64,000 nt of DNA from Ailanthus altissimus. Its lineage: Eukaryota; Streptophyta; Magnoliopsida; Sapindales; Simaroubaceae. Below the pieces are notes generated by a model. It saw only the letters and a list, made by a program, of their open reading frames with translations. It was not told the DNA's origin and did not search any database. Shown here in pieces: positions 1 through 13,100 of this stretch (positions within the stretch are counted from its first letter, which is position 1; every line of letters starts with the position of its first letter). Position numbers and translations under genes: made by a program. The stretch covers positions 15,332,001 to 15,396,000 of the forward strand of contig OX327712.1 in the NCBI GenBank assembly GCA_946807835.1, in the 5' to 3' direction.

Positions 1-835
1 TTTAGGTTTCTTTCGCCTAAGTCTGCCAGTTTAAGATGCTATAACTTGGTTCGCATATTCTCATCATCTACAAAGAATAATACAGGACCACTCACAACTT
101 TACCCTTAAGCACATAAACACCTTTGTGTTTCTCTCATCTCATTACCACCATGGAACCCTTTAACACTATTAAAACCCCTCTGTTGATCCTGATGGAATA
201 CCCATTCTAGTTTAAAGTCCCTAGTGAGATTAAGTTCCTCTTGAGGTTAGAAACATACCTAACATCTATCAATTTTCTCACTCGCCCATCATGCAACCTA
301 AATTTAACACTATCAATTTCCATCATCTGACATGCAACATCATTACCCATTAACACCTTACCACTACTAATAGGCTGAAAATTTGTAAACCAAGGCTTAT
401 ACGGGCACATGTGAAATGTACAACCAGAATTAAGAACCCATTGTTTAACATTCTTACCATCAGTAGCGATGAGTATCTCTACGCTGTCATAGTTTTTATC
501 ATAGACTAGCGCAGCATCTACTTTCTTATTGTCTTATACTTTTTTCTCTGGACAATCCAAAGACTAATTGCTGTCATCTTACCGGCTATTTTCATCTGTT
601 CTTCATCGCTTAATGATAAAATGATTGTGCTATGAGATCTTTCTTGAATGTCCTTTCTTTCTACTTCAGCTTTAGATGACTCTAGTATCTTTTCTTCTTC
701 ACTAGATGGAGCTGCAGTTTCCTTTAATGCTGAGCCTAAACGTTGACTCACCAACAATGTCTTAACCTTCATCTTCTACAGATTGAAGTCATTCGTCTCG
801 TTGAATTTCTCAACCTCATTCTTGAATGTGACCAT
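1..835 (-). pseudogene. gag-pol fragment of Copia A
   Basis: Minus-strand gag starts at the ATG whose complement is at 833-835; the N-terminal gag stretch up to about 560 matches B. At about 554-556 the sequence jumps to a point roughly 440 bp further on in B, so the main gag domain and the zinc knuckle are missing. Beyond the junction, 207-410 encodes the protease-to-integrase linker (motifs MCPYKPWF and LKRNLISLGTL). Frameshifts and stops break the frame. It is the nucleocapsid and polyprotein region of a Tnt1-like Copia element, not functional. Confidence 0.85.
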
Positions 836-866
836 GTCTGCTTAGAACTTGGCTTTGATACCACTT

Positions 867-1481
867 TATTGATACAGAAGCACACAAACAAGCAATATAA
901 CCCAAGCAATATAGTGCAGAATAAGTAACTAAGAATTTAAAGAGTGAAAGGTAGAAGAATAACACACAAAATTTACGTGGTTTGACAACTTGCCTATGTC
1001 CACAGCGGATCAAGATCACTCTTCTTATTATTGAATCACAAGGCACTCATAAAATATGTATTATACAAGAAAAGCTCACAAACAAACACTCTATCTTGCA
1101 ACCTAAAAATTTTTCTCACTAAGAATCACAAAGTATATTTAAATCACAAAGATTTTCTTTTGAGATCACTAAGATATGTTTACAAGCAAGAGAGAGCCTT
1201 TATATAGGCTTTAGGACGTCCTAAGTTTACCCTAAACATGTGAGAGTCGTATTAGAAAGTCTCGGAGAAATGGGAGACGAAACAAGTCACAATCAAAACG
1301 GGAAACCTTTATCACATTAGGCACTGCGATGCTGGTTACCTAACGCCGTGACACCCATATCTAGGCACCACCTCTTGTATTTTTTGTCTCCTTTCGCGTC
1401 TGTCTTCGATCCTCGTACACCCTACACACTTGACTTGCTCTCCAAATCATATTCCGATAATTTTTAATCTGCATTCTCACA
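867..1481 (-). repeat. 5' LTR of Copia A
   Basis: Matches the LTRs at 45517-46254, 50343-51096 and 61218-61958 but is shorter (about 615 bp). It ends with the family's ATTCTCACA on the plus strand (the TGTGAGAAT start on the minus strand). A minus-strand TATA sequence lies in the conserved segment around 1198-1206. The short GC-richer block seen in the other copies is reduced here to about 1320-1375. Confidence 0.85.
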
Positions 1482-1486
1482 TCTAC

Positions 1487-4002
1487 TTTTCCAGTATAAG
1501 ATATGTGTTCTTCCTTTTTTTATAGGGTCTGTATTCGAATATGTGTTGATGTATAAATATAATATATTATTCTAATAATCTTCTAATTATAGTATTAATG
1601 AACTTTGAATGTAATTTGAGTACTTCAATTTTTTTTTTAAATACGTATATGTTATCTCTTCTACTTAATGGTATCATATCTTGTCATAGAATATAAACGG
1701 AGATAGGTAGTACATGTATGCATAAGTATATACAACAAAAGTTGTTTCATATGATAAAGGATGAATGTTGGATTTCAATTTTGATTAGTTAGTACTTAAA
1801 TTATAATTTGTTTAGGGGTGCATTTCTTTTTACATACCAATAAATTATTTGAAAAGCATATTTAAGGCATATATAATGGGGAAAACTCAACAAATCACAT
1901 GCTATTTTATAGAGGGGTGAAAATTTCCACAAAACATGGCAATTTTGTATTTTTGATGATGAATATAGCATTCACAAACCAAAAAGCTCGGTACAGATTT
2001 TGTCTGCGTAAATGTTGAAGACATACTATGGTTTCTAAGAGTACTTTTTTGTACTTTGTCTACTAATTGGATTGGCGAAACATATTATTGCCATGAATTT
2101 TGGGTCCAAATGTATGTTGGCGTCCTTTTAGGAGAATGAAAGAACTAATAATATTTATATATTATGAACATGTGAGCAAAGCAATATTGCAAGGAACGAT
2201 GCAATATGAAACTATTATGTTTTATTTCTTCCAAGACAACAATGTTATGATCAATATTTGCCTATGCATTATCATATAGAAATTTTCCTTAGAAAAAAGA
2301 ATTAAAAAACAGAAAAGGAGAAATAGAGGTCGTTTCCATGGGGATTTGTGTTTATACTTTGGGTTCACATGGCTTGCTCTAATTGAAGAGAAAAACTTGC
2401 AAGCTAGCTCACAAATGATGTTCTGCCACTTGGAAGCATGAGAGAAGCACCTCAATTCATGCCCTGAAAACATGAAAGAAAGGCACAACAAATATGAACA
2501 CCTTAATTTCAATCACATGCCTCCCCCTAAAAAATGGTAAAAATAAACAAAAGCCTCTATTTTTAATATTTTTAATTCAAATGCACGAAATTAAAAGAGT
2601 ATCTATTGATTAACGTTTTTTTTTTTTATTGAGCTCAAGAGAATATTTTTAAGTAATATTTAGAATAAGAGTCAAATAATTTATATTTTAACTTTATATT
2701 CTAATTGATATAACATCAATTAAAAATTATATACGTTAAAATCCATTGTCATGGTTAATGTGATTATTTTATAACACTTATTAGTATAAACCATATTATT
2801 TGCCACGATAACATATATAAAATTAGAATATAAAATTACGTAAGTGTAATATTGCTGCCGATAAATGCTTTTATTTATTTATTTGAGAAGGCTGGCGAAT
2901 CAAAACTTAGAATCTCTATATTTTTTATGAAAATTTCTTAAACATAGTCTAAATTTCAAGAGTAAAGCAAAAAAAAGGAGGGAGAAAACTGATTGGGAGT
3001 CGCTAATCTTGTGGATAAAGCAAACAGAAGAATGAACTTTTGTGTTCTGGTGATGCAGGTTTGGCCATGTTAACTGTTATGCCACGTTAAAGGGCAGCCT
3101 CTTTCTTGCTTTTCACTTCTTATTAACCTTTGTATATATAATATTTCACTTCTCATGCTGCCATGTACGTGCATTCGTCTTTTGTAAGTATATATCCCAT
3201 TCCTTTTTATCCCATGTAATCAAATGATTCATTCTTAGAGTAAATGTGGGGTAGACTTATAGTCCAAAGATTGTTTATTTTTGGTCATTTTTTTCTTTTT
3301 GAATAATCTCGGCTGGATGAGAACATTTATTAAAGGAAAAGAAAAAGAAAGCAGTGCAAAGTCAAGATTAAATCTTAAAGAGATCTATAGATAGAAAAAT
3401 TCTAACAATTTTTAAGAAAAAAACTTGAATTTGGAGAGAACGATCATCAACTTAAGTAGAATGAGAATAATTCATTATCGATTTTATCATTATCTTTATA
3501 ATTCTATTACCTTCATGGTAAAACATAAGTTTTCTAATTTTTTAAAATAAAATTACTAATAATTGAGAAAAGTTTATATTCAATCAAGCATTCTTGAGCT
3601 AAGATGATTTATTTTTTATTTACATAGAATAGAGAAACAATCTACAAAATATAGATGGATAAGTGTGATTTATGAATAATTATTTATACTCAATTTTTAA
3701 TCTCATTAAGTTGAACTTGGAAACAAAACTACCTAATAACTAACATGCATAAATATGTTTAAACAAAAACCTACATGCATAAATATAGGTGACCAATATA
3801 GCAAATAGTTAATAGTTGGTCAACATCTACTCAATATGTTTTTTAATATAAGCTGCCATTCACACTATCCAAAGTTGAAAAAGCCATAAATGCAAGCCAT
3901 CAAAACACCAAGCAAGGTTATTTCGGTAAAGTAAACCTGAAAAATATTAAAAGCGAAAACTGCTCATAAAGTTCGGCCACTACTATCAAAATTCCTTTTC
4001 AA
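1487..4002. other. AT-rich spacer without recognised gene
   Basis: No exon, RNA gene or clear repeat was recognised. A 96-codon minus-strand open frame at 2222-2512 has no recognisable domain and is not called. The last few hundred bases are the upstream region of the polygalacturonase gene. Confidence 0.6.
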
Positions 4003-4007
4003 AATCC

Positions 4008-4014
4008 TTTAAAT
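4008..4014 (+). promoter_or_regulatory. possible TATA-like element of the polygalacturonase gene
   Basis: TTTAAAT followed by GCCCC lies 89 bp before the chosen ATG. Position and context suit a plant core promoter with a short leader, but the motif is weak and no other site was confirmed. Confidence 0.25.
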
Positions 4015-4102
4015 GCCCCTCGATCTCAACCGTTATCAACTCCATAATCACCACCACTTCTTCTTTCAAGTTCTCAACTCATCTCTTCTAATCGAAACAA
4101 TA

Positions 4103-5830
4103 ATGGCAAGCAAAATGACTCATGTTAGTTTTGTTGTCGTTCTTCTTCTTTCAATCTTTCCCTATTTCCTCGTCGCTATAGCTTTGGCAGCTCCAATGAC
4201 ATACAATGTTGTAAGCTTAGGAGCCAAACCCGATGGCAAAGCTGACTCAACAAAAGCATTTCTCTCTGCATGGGGTAAAGCCTGTGGCTCAACGACGTCG
4301 GCCACCATTTACGTGCCAAAAGGAAGATTCTTACTTGGCAATGCAGTGTTTGATGGAAGCCAATGCAAGAACAAACGTATTACTCTACGTATTGATGGCA
4401 CCCTTGTGGCTCCGTCTGATTATAATGCAATCGGAGGTGCTGAGAATTGGCTCTTGTTTCAGTATGTAGATGGAGTTACCATCAACGGTGGCATACTTGA
4501 TGGCCGAGGCACTGGCTTGTGGGCTTGCAAGAACTCAGGCAAAAGTTGCCCTGACGGTGCCACGGTATGTTAAAAATACTAATTTGCCCTTGTTATAGCC
4601 TAGAAGATAGCATTAGGGTTTACAAATCTTGTGAATAGGTTTAATAACTTGGGTAGTTATGTCATTTAATCACATTGAAATCCTGCTTTCTCAAGTTTCT
4701 TAACATTTTTGAGTTTCACGTCAATTTCATGATTCATCCACATGGTAATGCTTTTTGTTTAAACAAGGAATTTAGAAGGCAAATGGTCAGCTTTTGCTTA
4801 TGCTTGTTTTTATAAATTTTAGTCAATTTATTACAGGAAATATTATTCTAATGGGCTTTTTTTATATTTATTTAATATGTACTCTTTTTACAGTCAATAG
4901 GCTTTTCCAATTCCAACAACGTTGCGGTCAATGGCTTAACTTCTTTAAACAGTCAATTGTACCATGTTGTTTTCAATGGCTGCAAGAACGTGAAAACGCA
5001 AGGCGTCAAGATCTTAGCTTCCGGAAACAGCCCCAACACCGACGGCATTCACATTCAATTATCAAGTGGCGTCACAATCATGAACTCCAGAATCTCTACG
5101 GGTGATGATTGTGTCTCTATTGGACCTGGAACTACAAATTTATGGATCGAAAATATTGTGTGCGGTCCTGGCCATGGAATTAGGCAAATAAACAAATTTC
5201 GCACGTATACATTTCAGGTTACTTATTAGAATTTTACGTACTAATCGTATTTAAAATGATTTTGTGCGATTAAATTTGTTGCAGCATTGGGAGTTTGGGG
5301 AAGGACTTAAATGAGGCTGGAGTTGAAAATATGACAGTCAAAACTGCTACATTTTTAGGCACTCAAAATGGACTGAGGATAAAGTCTTGGGGAAGATCCA
5401 GCAATGGTTTTGCCAAAAAAATTCTTTTTCAACATGCAATAATGAACAATGTCCAAAATCCCATCATAATTGACCAAAACTACTGCCCCGATAACAAAGG
5501 TTGCCCTGGCCAGGTATGATCTCGGAAGGACATTTACAAAAATCAAGTAAATATACTATTGCAATTATATAATATCTATTCTCAAAATTTAATTTCTTCT
5601 TTATTTATCAGGTTTCAGGGGTTAAAATAAGTGATGTAACATATCAAGACATTCATGGGACATCAGCAACAGAAGTTGCAGTGAAATTTGATTGTAGTTC
5701 AAAGAATCCATGCTCCAAAATAATATTAGAAGACGTAAAGCTTACTTATAAAAATCAAGGAGCTGAAGCATCTTGTAACCATGCTGACGGATCTGCTTCT
5801 GGCGTAGTTCAGCCCACCAGTTGCTTGTAG
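4103..5830 (+). CDS. polygalacturonase (pectinase, GH28), exo-type, four exons
   Basis: Exons: 4103-4564, 4894-5183, 5285-5513, 5612-5830; the CDS is 1200 bp (399 aa). The ATG at 4103 has a strong context (A at -3, G at +4) and is followed by a hydrophobic secretion signal (residues about 8-29). An in-frame ATG at 4013 would add 30 residues in front of it and is rejected. GH28 motifs are all present: SPNTDGIHI (D204), GDDC (D225, D226), CGPGHGISIGSLGK (H248) and RIKSW (R282, K284). The enzyme hydrolyses alpha-1,4-galacturonan (pectin) in the cell wall. The family look (short propeptide, pollen-type exopolygalacturonases) suggests a pollen or exo-acting enzyme; this is inference. Intron 2 (5184-5284) must use a GC donor (AG|GCAAAT). 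The downstream GT at 5219 would shift exon 3 and hit a stop. Introns 1 and 3 are GT-AG. No disabling change is seen. Confidence 0.95.
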
Positions 5831-6851
5831 TACGAAAAGCAATTGTTGCTTAACTGCATTAAAATATTCATATTTGAAGTGGTGTGTACATAAGATTATT
5901 ACTATAGCTACGGTTTATTGCTTGCTCGTGGAGTTGCTCTTCCATTGGGCTTACTTGGAGCCTGGCCTTGCAATTAGCATTATTGTCAAAAATTGCAATT
6001 CCCATTTTGGAAGTGCTTTTTGCAATTTGTTTCAAGGAATTAAATATGATTTACTCTAAATTTTGCATGAATTATTTATAGTTTTGTTTTTGCTTTTCTT
6101 TCTTTTTGACTTTGAGAAACAGAGAGTTGGCCTACAACCGTGCAGAATTATTTAGTTAATTGATTATTAATTTTGAAAAAAAAAAAAAAGATTTTGTACT
6201 TCTATTAGTATATGGTAAGTTTACACTCGATCTTAAAACTCGAAACGATAGGTTGGGCTTGTTAAAAGTTCCAATACCAACTTAAAATTTCAAAACAAAA
6301 CCCAATTCTAAATATACAATTCTACGAGTCTAAGATATGGGGATTAACATCTTCTCCTCATCTAAACTTTCACCATAGTAAATACAAATATGTGATTGAT
6401 ACTTAACAAAAAAATAAAAGATAAATCTTAACCATACTTAACATCATACACCTATTAAAAATAAATAAATCTTAGATAAATTCATATTAAGAGAGGGTCC
6501 TAATTTGGAAGATAAAAGTCTTCTAATTAAGTGGTTTATAAAAAGGTAAAAGCTAAAATTTTAATAGTTAGATAAATTTTAATATATTTTATATTGTGGG
6601 TTTAGATCACTACTGCTATAAATATTTCTCTCCCATATTTAGTTTTGGCATCAATAGTTGAACAGTAATAATAAGATCAATAAATAGTGTGTAGTACACA
6701 CTAATAGAGTATGAAAGTAATAAGTTGTAAATGAAAAAGGGAATTAATTTTTAAATTATCTATGGTAAGCTTTATGTTTTAGTGTATAAATATTATCTTA
6801 AATTAACAAAAAATACCCCTGTTGTGCTCCATTGTGTTTAACATGAATAAA
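5831..6851. other. 3' flank of polygalacturonase and AT-rich spacer
   Basis: Holds the 3' UTR of the polygalacturonase gene and AT-rich sequence with an A-run at about 6177-6190. No canonical AATAAA was found close to the stop. No other gene recognised. It ends at the CTAAT target duplication of element D (6852-6856). Confidence 0.6.
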
Positions 6852-6856
6852 CTAAT

Positions 6857-9718
6857 TAAAGAAATATTAAACTTCTTTTGTATTGCTGTGTGTATAATAC
6901 ATTCTGTCAAGACCTATATATATATATAACAAGATCCGGTCTGAGACCCTCTATAGTAGATTTCAGTGGCTCTGTCGGGCACTTCGATGGAAGTTCCTCA
7001 GAATATAACTGGATAAGTTCATAAATTTCGTAAGGCGAACTCCTTTTTAGTTCTTACTATTATTGAAAAAATCTTAGAATATACATAAAGATGACATATT
7101 AATTCTTAAAAAAAAAGGGGGCAAAGTTTTCTTTGTTTTTCTGAAAATCCAGTACAAAACCTATAAAGAATTACACTTCTATTTTCAAACAACTTCTCAA
7201 TACTGCCAAATAGGACCTTCGATCCTTTCCAAAACAATTCCAACTCAACTCATTAATTTAATTATGATCATAAAACTGAAATATTGATAAAAAGTGAAAC
7301 AATCATCAAAATATCGAAATCTCTTATTAGTTATCCAAAATATACGTACAATGTACAAATCTAGAATTATTATGCTGAAAGCAAAAAGAGTGCTATTTAG
7401 CCCATTTACATTTACATTTATAAAAATGATCTTCAGATTTGGCCCATTAATCAGCTGTAGGAGAATCAGCAGCTTGCGTGCCAAGACCTGCACCTGGGAA
7501 GGGGGTTTAGAAAACATAAAACATAAAACGAGTGAATTAAAGAAGCTCAGTGAGTGCATTTATGATTTCAAATAAAATAACATTCTGTATAGATATTAAA
7601 TTTTGAAAGACATGTATAAATCATGCTTCTAAAACTGGTATAAAGCTGTAAAACGGTTTCTAACATCATATGCCGATAAAATCTTGCCGAGCGGGTTTTA
7701 TTTACATCTTCGAAAAATAATATCCAAAATATGTACAACATAATAACTAGCATATGCATATAAACGCATAATATGCAATCGGTAGATCGAAACTATTAAA
7801 GCCATCGCTTGACCATTTTCTTTCTAAACTGTACCAATGGTAACCTTAAAGCTCTATACTCACGCAGCGACTCAACTAGCACCGGACATGTGAGTAGGTC
7901 ATGGGGCGCCTCAACTAGCAGTACCTACAGTGACATCTCAAGACATCTCACTGGCTATGCAGCAGAATCTTACATCGCATACATATAGCGAGACAATACC
8001 CCATACACATAGAGCGACTCACATGACTCAACATCCCGATTTTTCAGAGTTAATGACACACCACCCACAACCTACCCATATGTACGGGATTTACAGGTCA
8101 GCTCTAATACCATCATCACCATTGTAATCTGTGGGTACCAATGGCTTTTGAAACTAATGCAGTAGTTTTAAAGCTGTTTCTTAAACCGAACATGTGAAAG
8201 CATATCTCTGGATATATATCAAAATTATAAATCATGTTTATGCATTAAAAGCTCATAAAATATATATTTTCATTATGCGAAAATATAATAAACGAAAGAT
8301 AAAAGAAATGACAGATTTTCACTCACAACCACTCCGAGCTCGATTTCGCTCTGGATTTTTGCTCTCGTTACCGCTCTCGATTTTCTGGACCTACGTGCCA
8401 TAAATGACATTAGAACTAATTCAAACTCTAGAATTTCATTTAACTACTAAATGCCTTAATCGGCATACAAAGCTCGGATGGATACTAATTTTCGATTTTC
8501 ATTTATGGAGCCATTCAATCTTATCTAATTTACCATCCGACGGCTTGAAAATTTCTTAACACCCTATAACTTCAGTTGGAGATAATTGCCATTTACCTTT
8601 CCAAAATGGACTATTATGTCCCATTTTTGAATTTTTGAATTTTTTCCATCAACCATATACATTCAATTTACATAAGGCACCATTTAATCATCACAATTTA
8701 ACCAAAACACAACTCAATCCCTAACTTTCTAAAGTGGTAGAATTTCAACCTATGTTCCAACACATTTATTTTCTCAATTTCTTGCTCCATTTGCATCAAA
8801 ATCAAACCAATTTTATTCTAATACCCTAATTATAACCAATTGAAGTCTCTACATCCAAATCACCCAAAATCCTAATTCTTACCTTACCAATTTCTTCAAT
8901 TTGATGATTCCTCCAAGTTACACACTAGAATTCAACTCAATCTAAACCAAGAATACACACAAGAACATCAATTGAAGCAATCTTGAAAGTTCACATATCA
9001 ATCTCACAAAACAATGCTTTTCTTACCTCTTTTTCTTAGATTTCCACTAATAGAGGCTTTAATTGAGCTTAGAAACTTATACTTGACCTTATTATAGCTT
9101 AATTAAGCATGAAAAAGCATGAAAAAAATTGAAATTTCACAGTAGTAGCCCCCTCTTTTGTTTGCACGAATTTTTCTCTCTTTTGCTCTAAGTGTTTGCT
9201 TTTGATCACTTGAAATTTCTACACACTTATACCATATATATAGTGCTCCCTCAAAAGACCAATTTGCCCCTCAACTTACTCTAAATTTCTAATTTTCCAT
9301 TGGTTGAAAACTAAGTATGTAATTAGTTCATTTGTAACTATGTAGTTAGAATAGTCTTAGGAATTAACTAGAATTTCCAACTTGGCAATCCGTGAGATTG
9401 TTTTTAATAGGTCCATTCTCTAATATATGGATTGTATTTCTCAACAAAGACTTGTTCCATACATAACCTTTAAATGAAAATTCATGTAGTAAATTAAAAT
9501 TTCATTTTCCAAGCCAATAGAGAAAAATTTTCAAAACTATTCTAGGGTTGTCCGACGCTTCGACCGAGTGTGAAATTACCAAATAAGGTCTAATATCTCT
9601 TATGCGCACCATAAAAAAATTATTTCTAATAGGGTTAGAATCAGGTAACCCTACGGTGTCTTTATTGCTCTACACTGAAATTTAGGCGCCAAACTACTAA
9701 TAAGGATTGGATGTTACA

Positions 9719-9750
<32 letters not shown>

Positions 9751-10145
9751 TTATATAAATATTTCTATTCTATTACAAAAAAGAAAGTATTCTCTATGTG
9801 AATTCTTTCTATGATTATGGTAAGGAGCCGTTGTTGATTGAAGTGCACTTTTTGTCAATGTTCCAAGATTGGCAAGCGGCGGTTGTGTTAGCTTGATTTA
9901 GGCTTATTCTTCTTCTTTTATTTTTGACAAGCTCTTTATTTTCTAGCTGATTTGTTTGCCTTGTATCTTGCTGATTTCTTCTTTTATTTTCAGCAAGCTC
10001 TTTATTTTTCATTTGACTTGATTGTCGTGTATCTTAATGATTGATTGGCAAGAAAATATTTCTTTTATTTTCAGAAAGCTCTTTATTGTCCAAGTGACTT
10101 GATTGCTGTGTATCTTGATGATTGATTGGTAAGGAAATATTATCA
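6857..10145 (-). repeat. 3' LTR of Copia D (interrupted 6925-9718)
   Basis: 6857-6924 and 9719-10145 together match 14717-15183. The junction lies inside a TA-dinucleotide tract. It contains a three-fold, roughly 80 bp tandem repeat (about 9910-10140) whose units each begin near TTCTTTTATTTTCAGCAAG. The first base pair TG has become TA. Confidence 0.88.
6925..9718 (-). mobile_element. solo-LTR-like insertion (~2.8 kb), probably Ty3/gypsy
   Basis: It interrupts the left LTR of D. The right end reads TGTAACATCC on the minus strand and the left end TATAACAAGATCC (TG changed to TA). Both sides are flanked by ATATA, though this lies in a TA tract and is weak by itself. No coding domain was found in either strand. 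Length, absence of pol and end sequences fit a solo LTR of a long-LTR Ty3/gypsy lineage (Tekay/Del type), close in size and ends to the one at 15547-26334. The lineage is inference. Confidence 0.55.
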
Positions 10146-10199
10146 GCCCCCCTCAAGCTTGGCAGTAGAGGACGCTGAATGCCAAGCTTGGTGCAGAAA

Positions 10200-13100
10200 A
10201 AATAAAAAAAAGATCTTAAGAAGTGGCTTGGTAAGTATATTAGCTACTTGTTTAGAGGTAGGAATGTATTTGGTGCTAAGAAGCCCTTCACAAACTTTTT
10301 CCCGAACAAAATGGACATCAATTTATATGTGCTTAGTGCGAGCATGCAAAAATGGATTACGGGTCATATATTGAGCACTCATATTGTCACAGATCAATAG
10401 AGGTGGTTTAATTAATTGAATCCTAATATCCTGTAATAGATATGTGATCCAGATGATTTCTGCGACAGCAGAAGTAAGAGAACGACATTCGACTTCGGCA
10501 CTTGAACGTGCTACAGTGGACTGTTTCTTTGAACTCCATGAAATACAGTTTGCTGCAAGGTAAATGTAAAAGATGGATATACTATGTCTTGTGCTTGAGC
10601 AACCTGCCCAATCAAAATAAAAAACACCATAAAGTGTTAATGAAGATTGAGATAGAAGACAAATACTGTGATGGAGTGTTCCTTGTAAGTATCGAAGGAT
10701 TATTTTTATAGCTCGTAAATTTTCCTTGTTATAAGATCGAAAGTGTTGACACAATTTATTGATAGTTTGAGTGATATCTGGTCTAGTAAAAGTGAGATAC
10801 TGGAGGCTGCCAACAAGGGTTTGATAGTGTATAGGATCGATGGGCTCATTATCGTCTAGGTTTGTTATTTTTTTGACTGCCATAGGAGTGTGTATAGGAG
10901 AACATGTAGACATATTGGCTCTGTGAAGTACATCTCATATGTACTTGGCTTGTGATAAGAAATTCCCGTTGGAGAGTTGGTGGACTTCAATACCAAAGAA
11001 ATATTAAAGAGGTCCAATGTCTTTGAGGGAAAACTTTGAGCTGAGTTTATGGATAAAGGTCGTGACAGCTTGGTGGTTGCTACCTGTAAGAATTATATCA
11101 TCAACGTAAATTAAAAGCAGTAATATGATAGAACCATTGTTGAAAACAAAGAGAGAATAATCTACTTTGTTGCTTGTGAATCTAAGGGCCACTAAAGCAT
11201 GTGAAAGACATTCAAACCAAGCTCTTATAGCTTATTTTAAGTCGTATAGAGACTTATGGAGCTTGCATATGAAGTGAGGCCGCATTAGATCCTTGAATCC
11301 TAGTGGTTGTTTTAAGTATACGGTTTCTTTTAATATGCCATGGAGGAAGGCATTTCGGACATCAAGTTGGCGTATGGTCTATCCTTTGGTAATGGCAATA
11401 GCCAAGACAAGTCTGATGGTTATAGGCTTAATGACGGGGTTGAAAGTTTCATCAAAATCAACCTTTTGAATTTGATTAAAATGTCTTGCTACCAATCGTG
11501 CTTTGAATTGATCTACTGATCCATCTTCTTTGCATTTGATTTTATAAATCCATTTGGAGTCGATGCGTTATTGTGGGATGATCGTGGAACGAGAGTCCAT
11601 GTGTGATTGTTTTGAAGTGCTTGAATCTCCTCTTGTATTGTCTAGACCCAAGTATATTTCTTTAAGCTGCCTTGTGAGTTTTTGGCTCTTGGGTATGTGT
11701 AATGTTTAGACAAAGGTAATTGTTATTCTTCAATTGTGTCTTGTGATCATTGGATGAATATTTTGTGGTTCTGAGGTAGTTGTTGGGATTGGTTAAGGAT
11801 TAGGTTCTGGATTTATTGGTTGAATAAGAAATTTAATCATCAACTGGTTGGTGATGTCATTGTTTGTGTTGTGAGAAGATGGTAATTCTGGACATCGTAA
11901 TGGTTCGAGTGACGAGATGTGAGTGGGTAGTGTTTCGGGTAATGCAGGGTGAGTGGATAATGATTCTTGTGGTGTGTTGGTAGTGCTTGCATCATGTGAG
12001 GGAGTTTTCGTAGGTAAGTTGGCTTAAGAGTTGTTGATGGTAATGGTATCTTGAGGATTGAGATTGGTGTCAACATATTCTAGTTGTCTAGAATTTGTTT
12101 CAGTATTTAATGGTTTCCAGTAAAGAGTTTTTGAATTTGGTAAGATCATTTGGTCCGAGGTTTGTGTAACCTGTGGAGGCGAATTATCAATGGCAATTGA
12201 GCCATGAAATATTGGTTGATCTTTGTTTGAATTTTAAGTGTGTGGTTCCGATGAATTTGAGTCCAATCTTCATAAGATGGAAAATGTGCAAGCTTACTAT
12301 TTTCCTGCATACAAAGAGATTCTGTTAAATTTGAGAATGGAAATGCATTTTCATTAAACACTATATGTTGTGATATGTATACTTTATTAGTTTGTGGATG
12401 TAGACATCGATAGCCTTTGTGAAATTGGCTATATCCAATGAAGACACAAGGGTAGGTTTTTGTTTCAAATTTATTTTTGTTGTAACTACGAAGGTAAGGA
12501 AAGTACCTGCATCCAATTACCCTTATATATTGATAGTTTGGTATTTTATTATAAAGTTTTTGGTAGGGATTTGTATTAATGGTAGTTAGTGGCAAGCGAT
12601 TAACAATGTAAACAATAATTAGAAAGACATCAACCCAGAGCCTCATTGGTAGTGAAGCTTGAAACATCATTGTAAGAGTCGTTTCTGTGATGTGTCGATG
12701 TTATCATTTTGCCACACCATTCTGTTCAGGTGTGTATAACATGATAATTTTTGTTGAATTCCACATTACTCTAAATGTTTAACAAAAACATTTGACGTAA
12801 ACTCGGTGCCTCCATTGCTCTGAAATTTTTTTAATTTTATGAGCGAATTGATTCTCAACCTGTTTTTGAAACTTCACAAAACACTCAAAAAAGTTAGACT
12901 TTCGTTTCAAAGGAAATATCCAAATAAACCAAAAAATCATCAATAAATATGATATAGAATCGAAAATTCTGCTTTGAGTTTATGGGCACAGGTCCCCAAA
13001 GATCGCAATGAATTTTCTCAAGAGGAAACTTAGAAATTTTATTAGATATTGAAAAAGGTCTTTTACAACTTTTTCTTAATTGACAGGCAACACAAATATT

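Larger units (their letters stand above)
1..1481 (-). mobile_element. Copia retrotransposon A, 5' part (cut by window edge)
   Basis: The 5' LTR lies at 867-1481 and the start of gag-pol runs leftward out of the window. The family is the same as elements B and C: the LTR, primer-binding region and gag match B segment by segment. The primer-binding site is at 851-863 and reads, on the minus strand, close to the initiator-methionine tRNA complement TGGTATCAGAGC (here TGGTATCAAAGCC). The first five flanking bases at the right are TCTAC (1482-1486); the partner duplication would lie outside the window. Confidence 0.9.

Noticed and set aside
2222..2512. 96-codon minus-strand open frame in spacer
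   Set aside because: No recognisable domain, no splice or promoter context; chance open frame in AT-rich DNA.
4013..4102. In-frame upstream ATG for the polygalacturonase
   Set aside because: Weak start context, and it would place 30 polar residues before the signal peptide; the ATG at 4103 fits a secreted enzyme.
7245..7575. Overlapping open frames on both strands (104 and 93 codons)
   Set aside because: Inside the solo-LTR-like insertion, no family resemblance and mutually antisense.
9719..9760. (TA)n tract as a separate microsatellite gene-regulatory site
   Set aside because: It is the interrupted TA tract of the LTR of Copia D, present in the other LTR as well.
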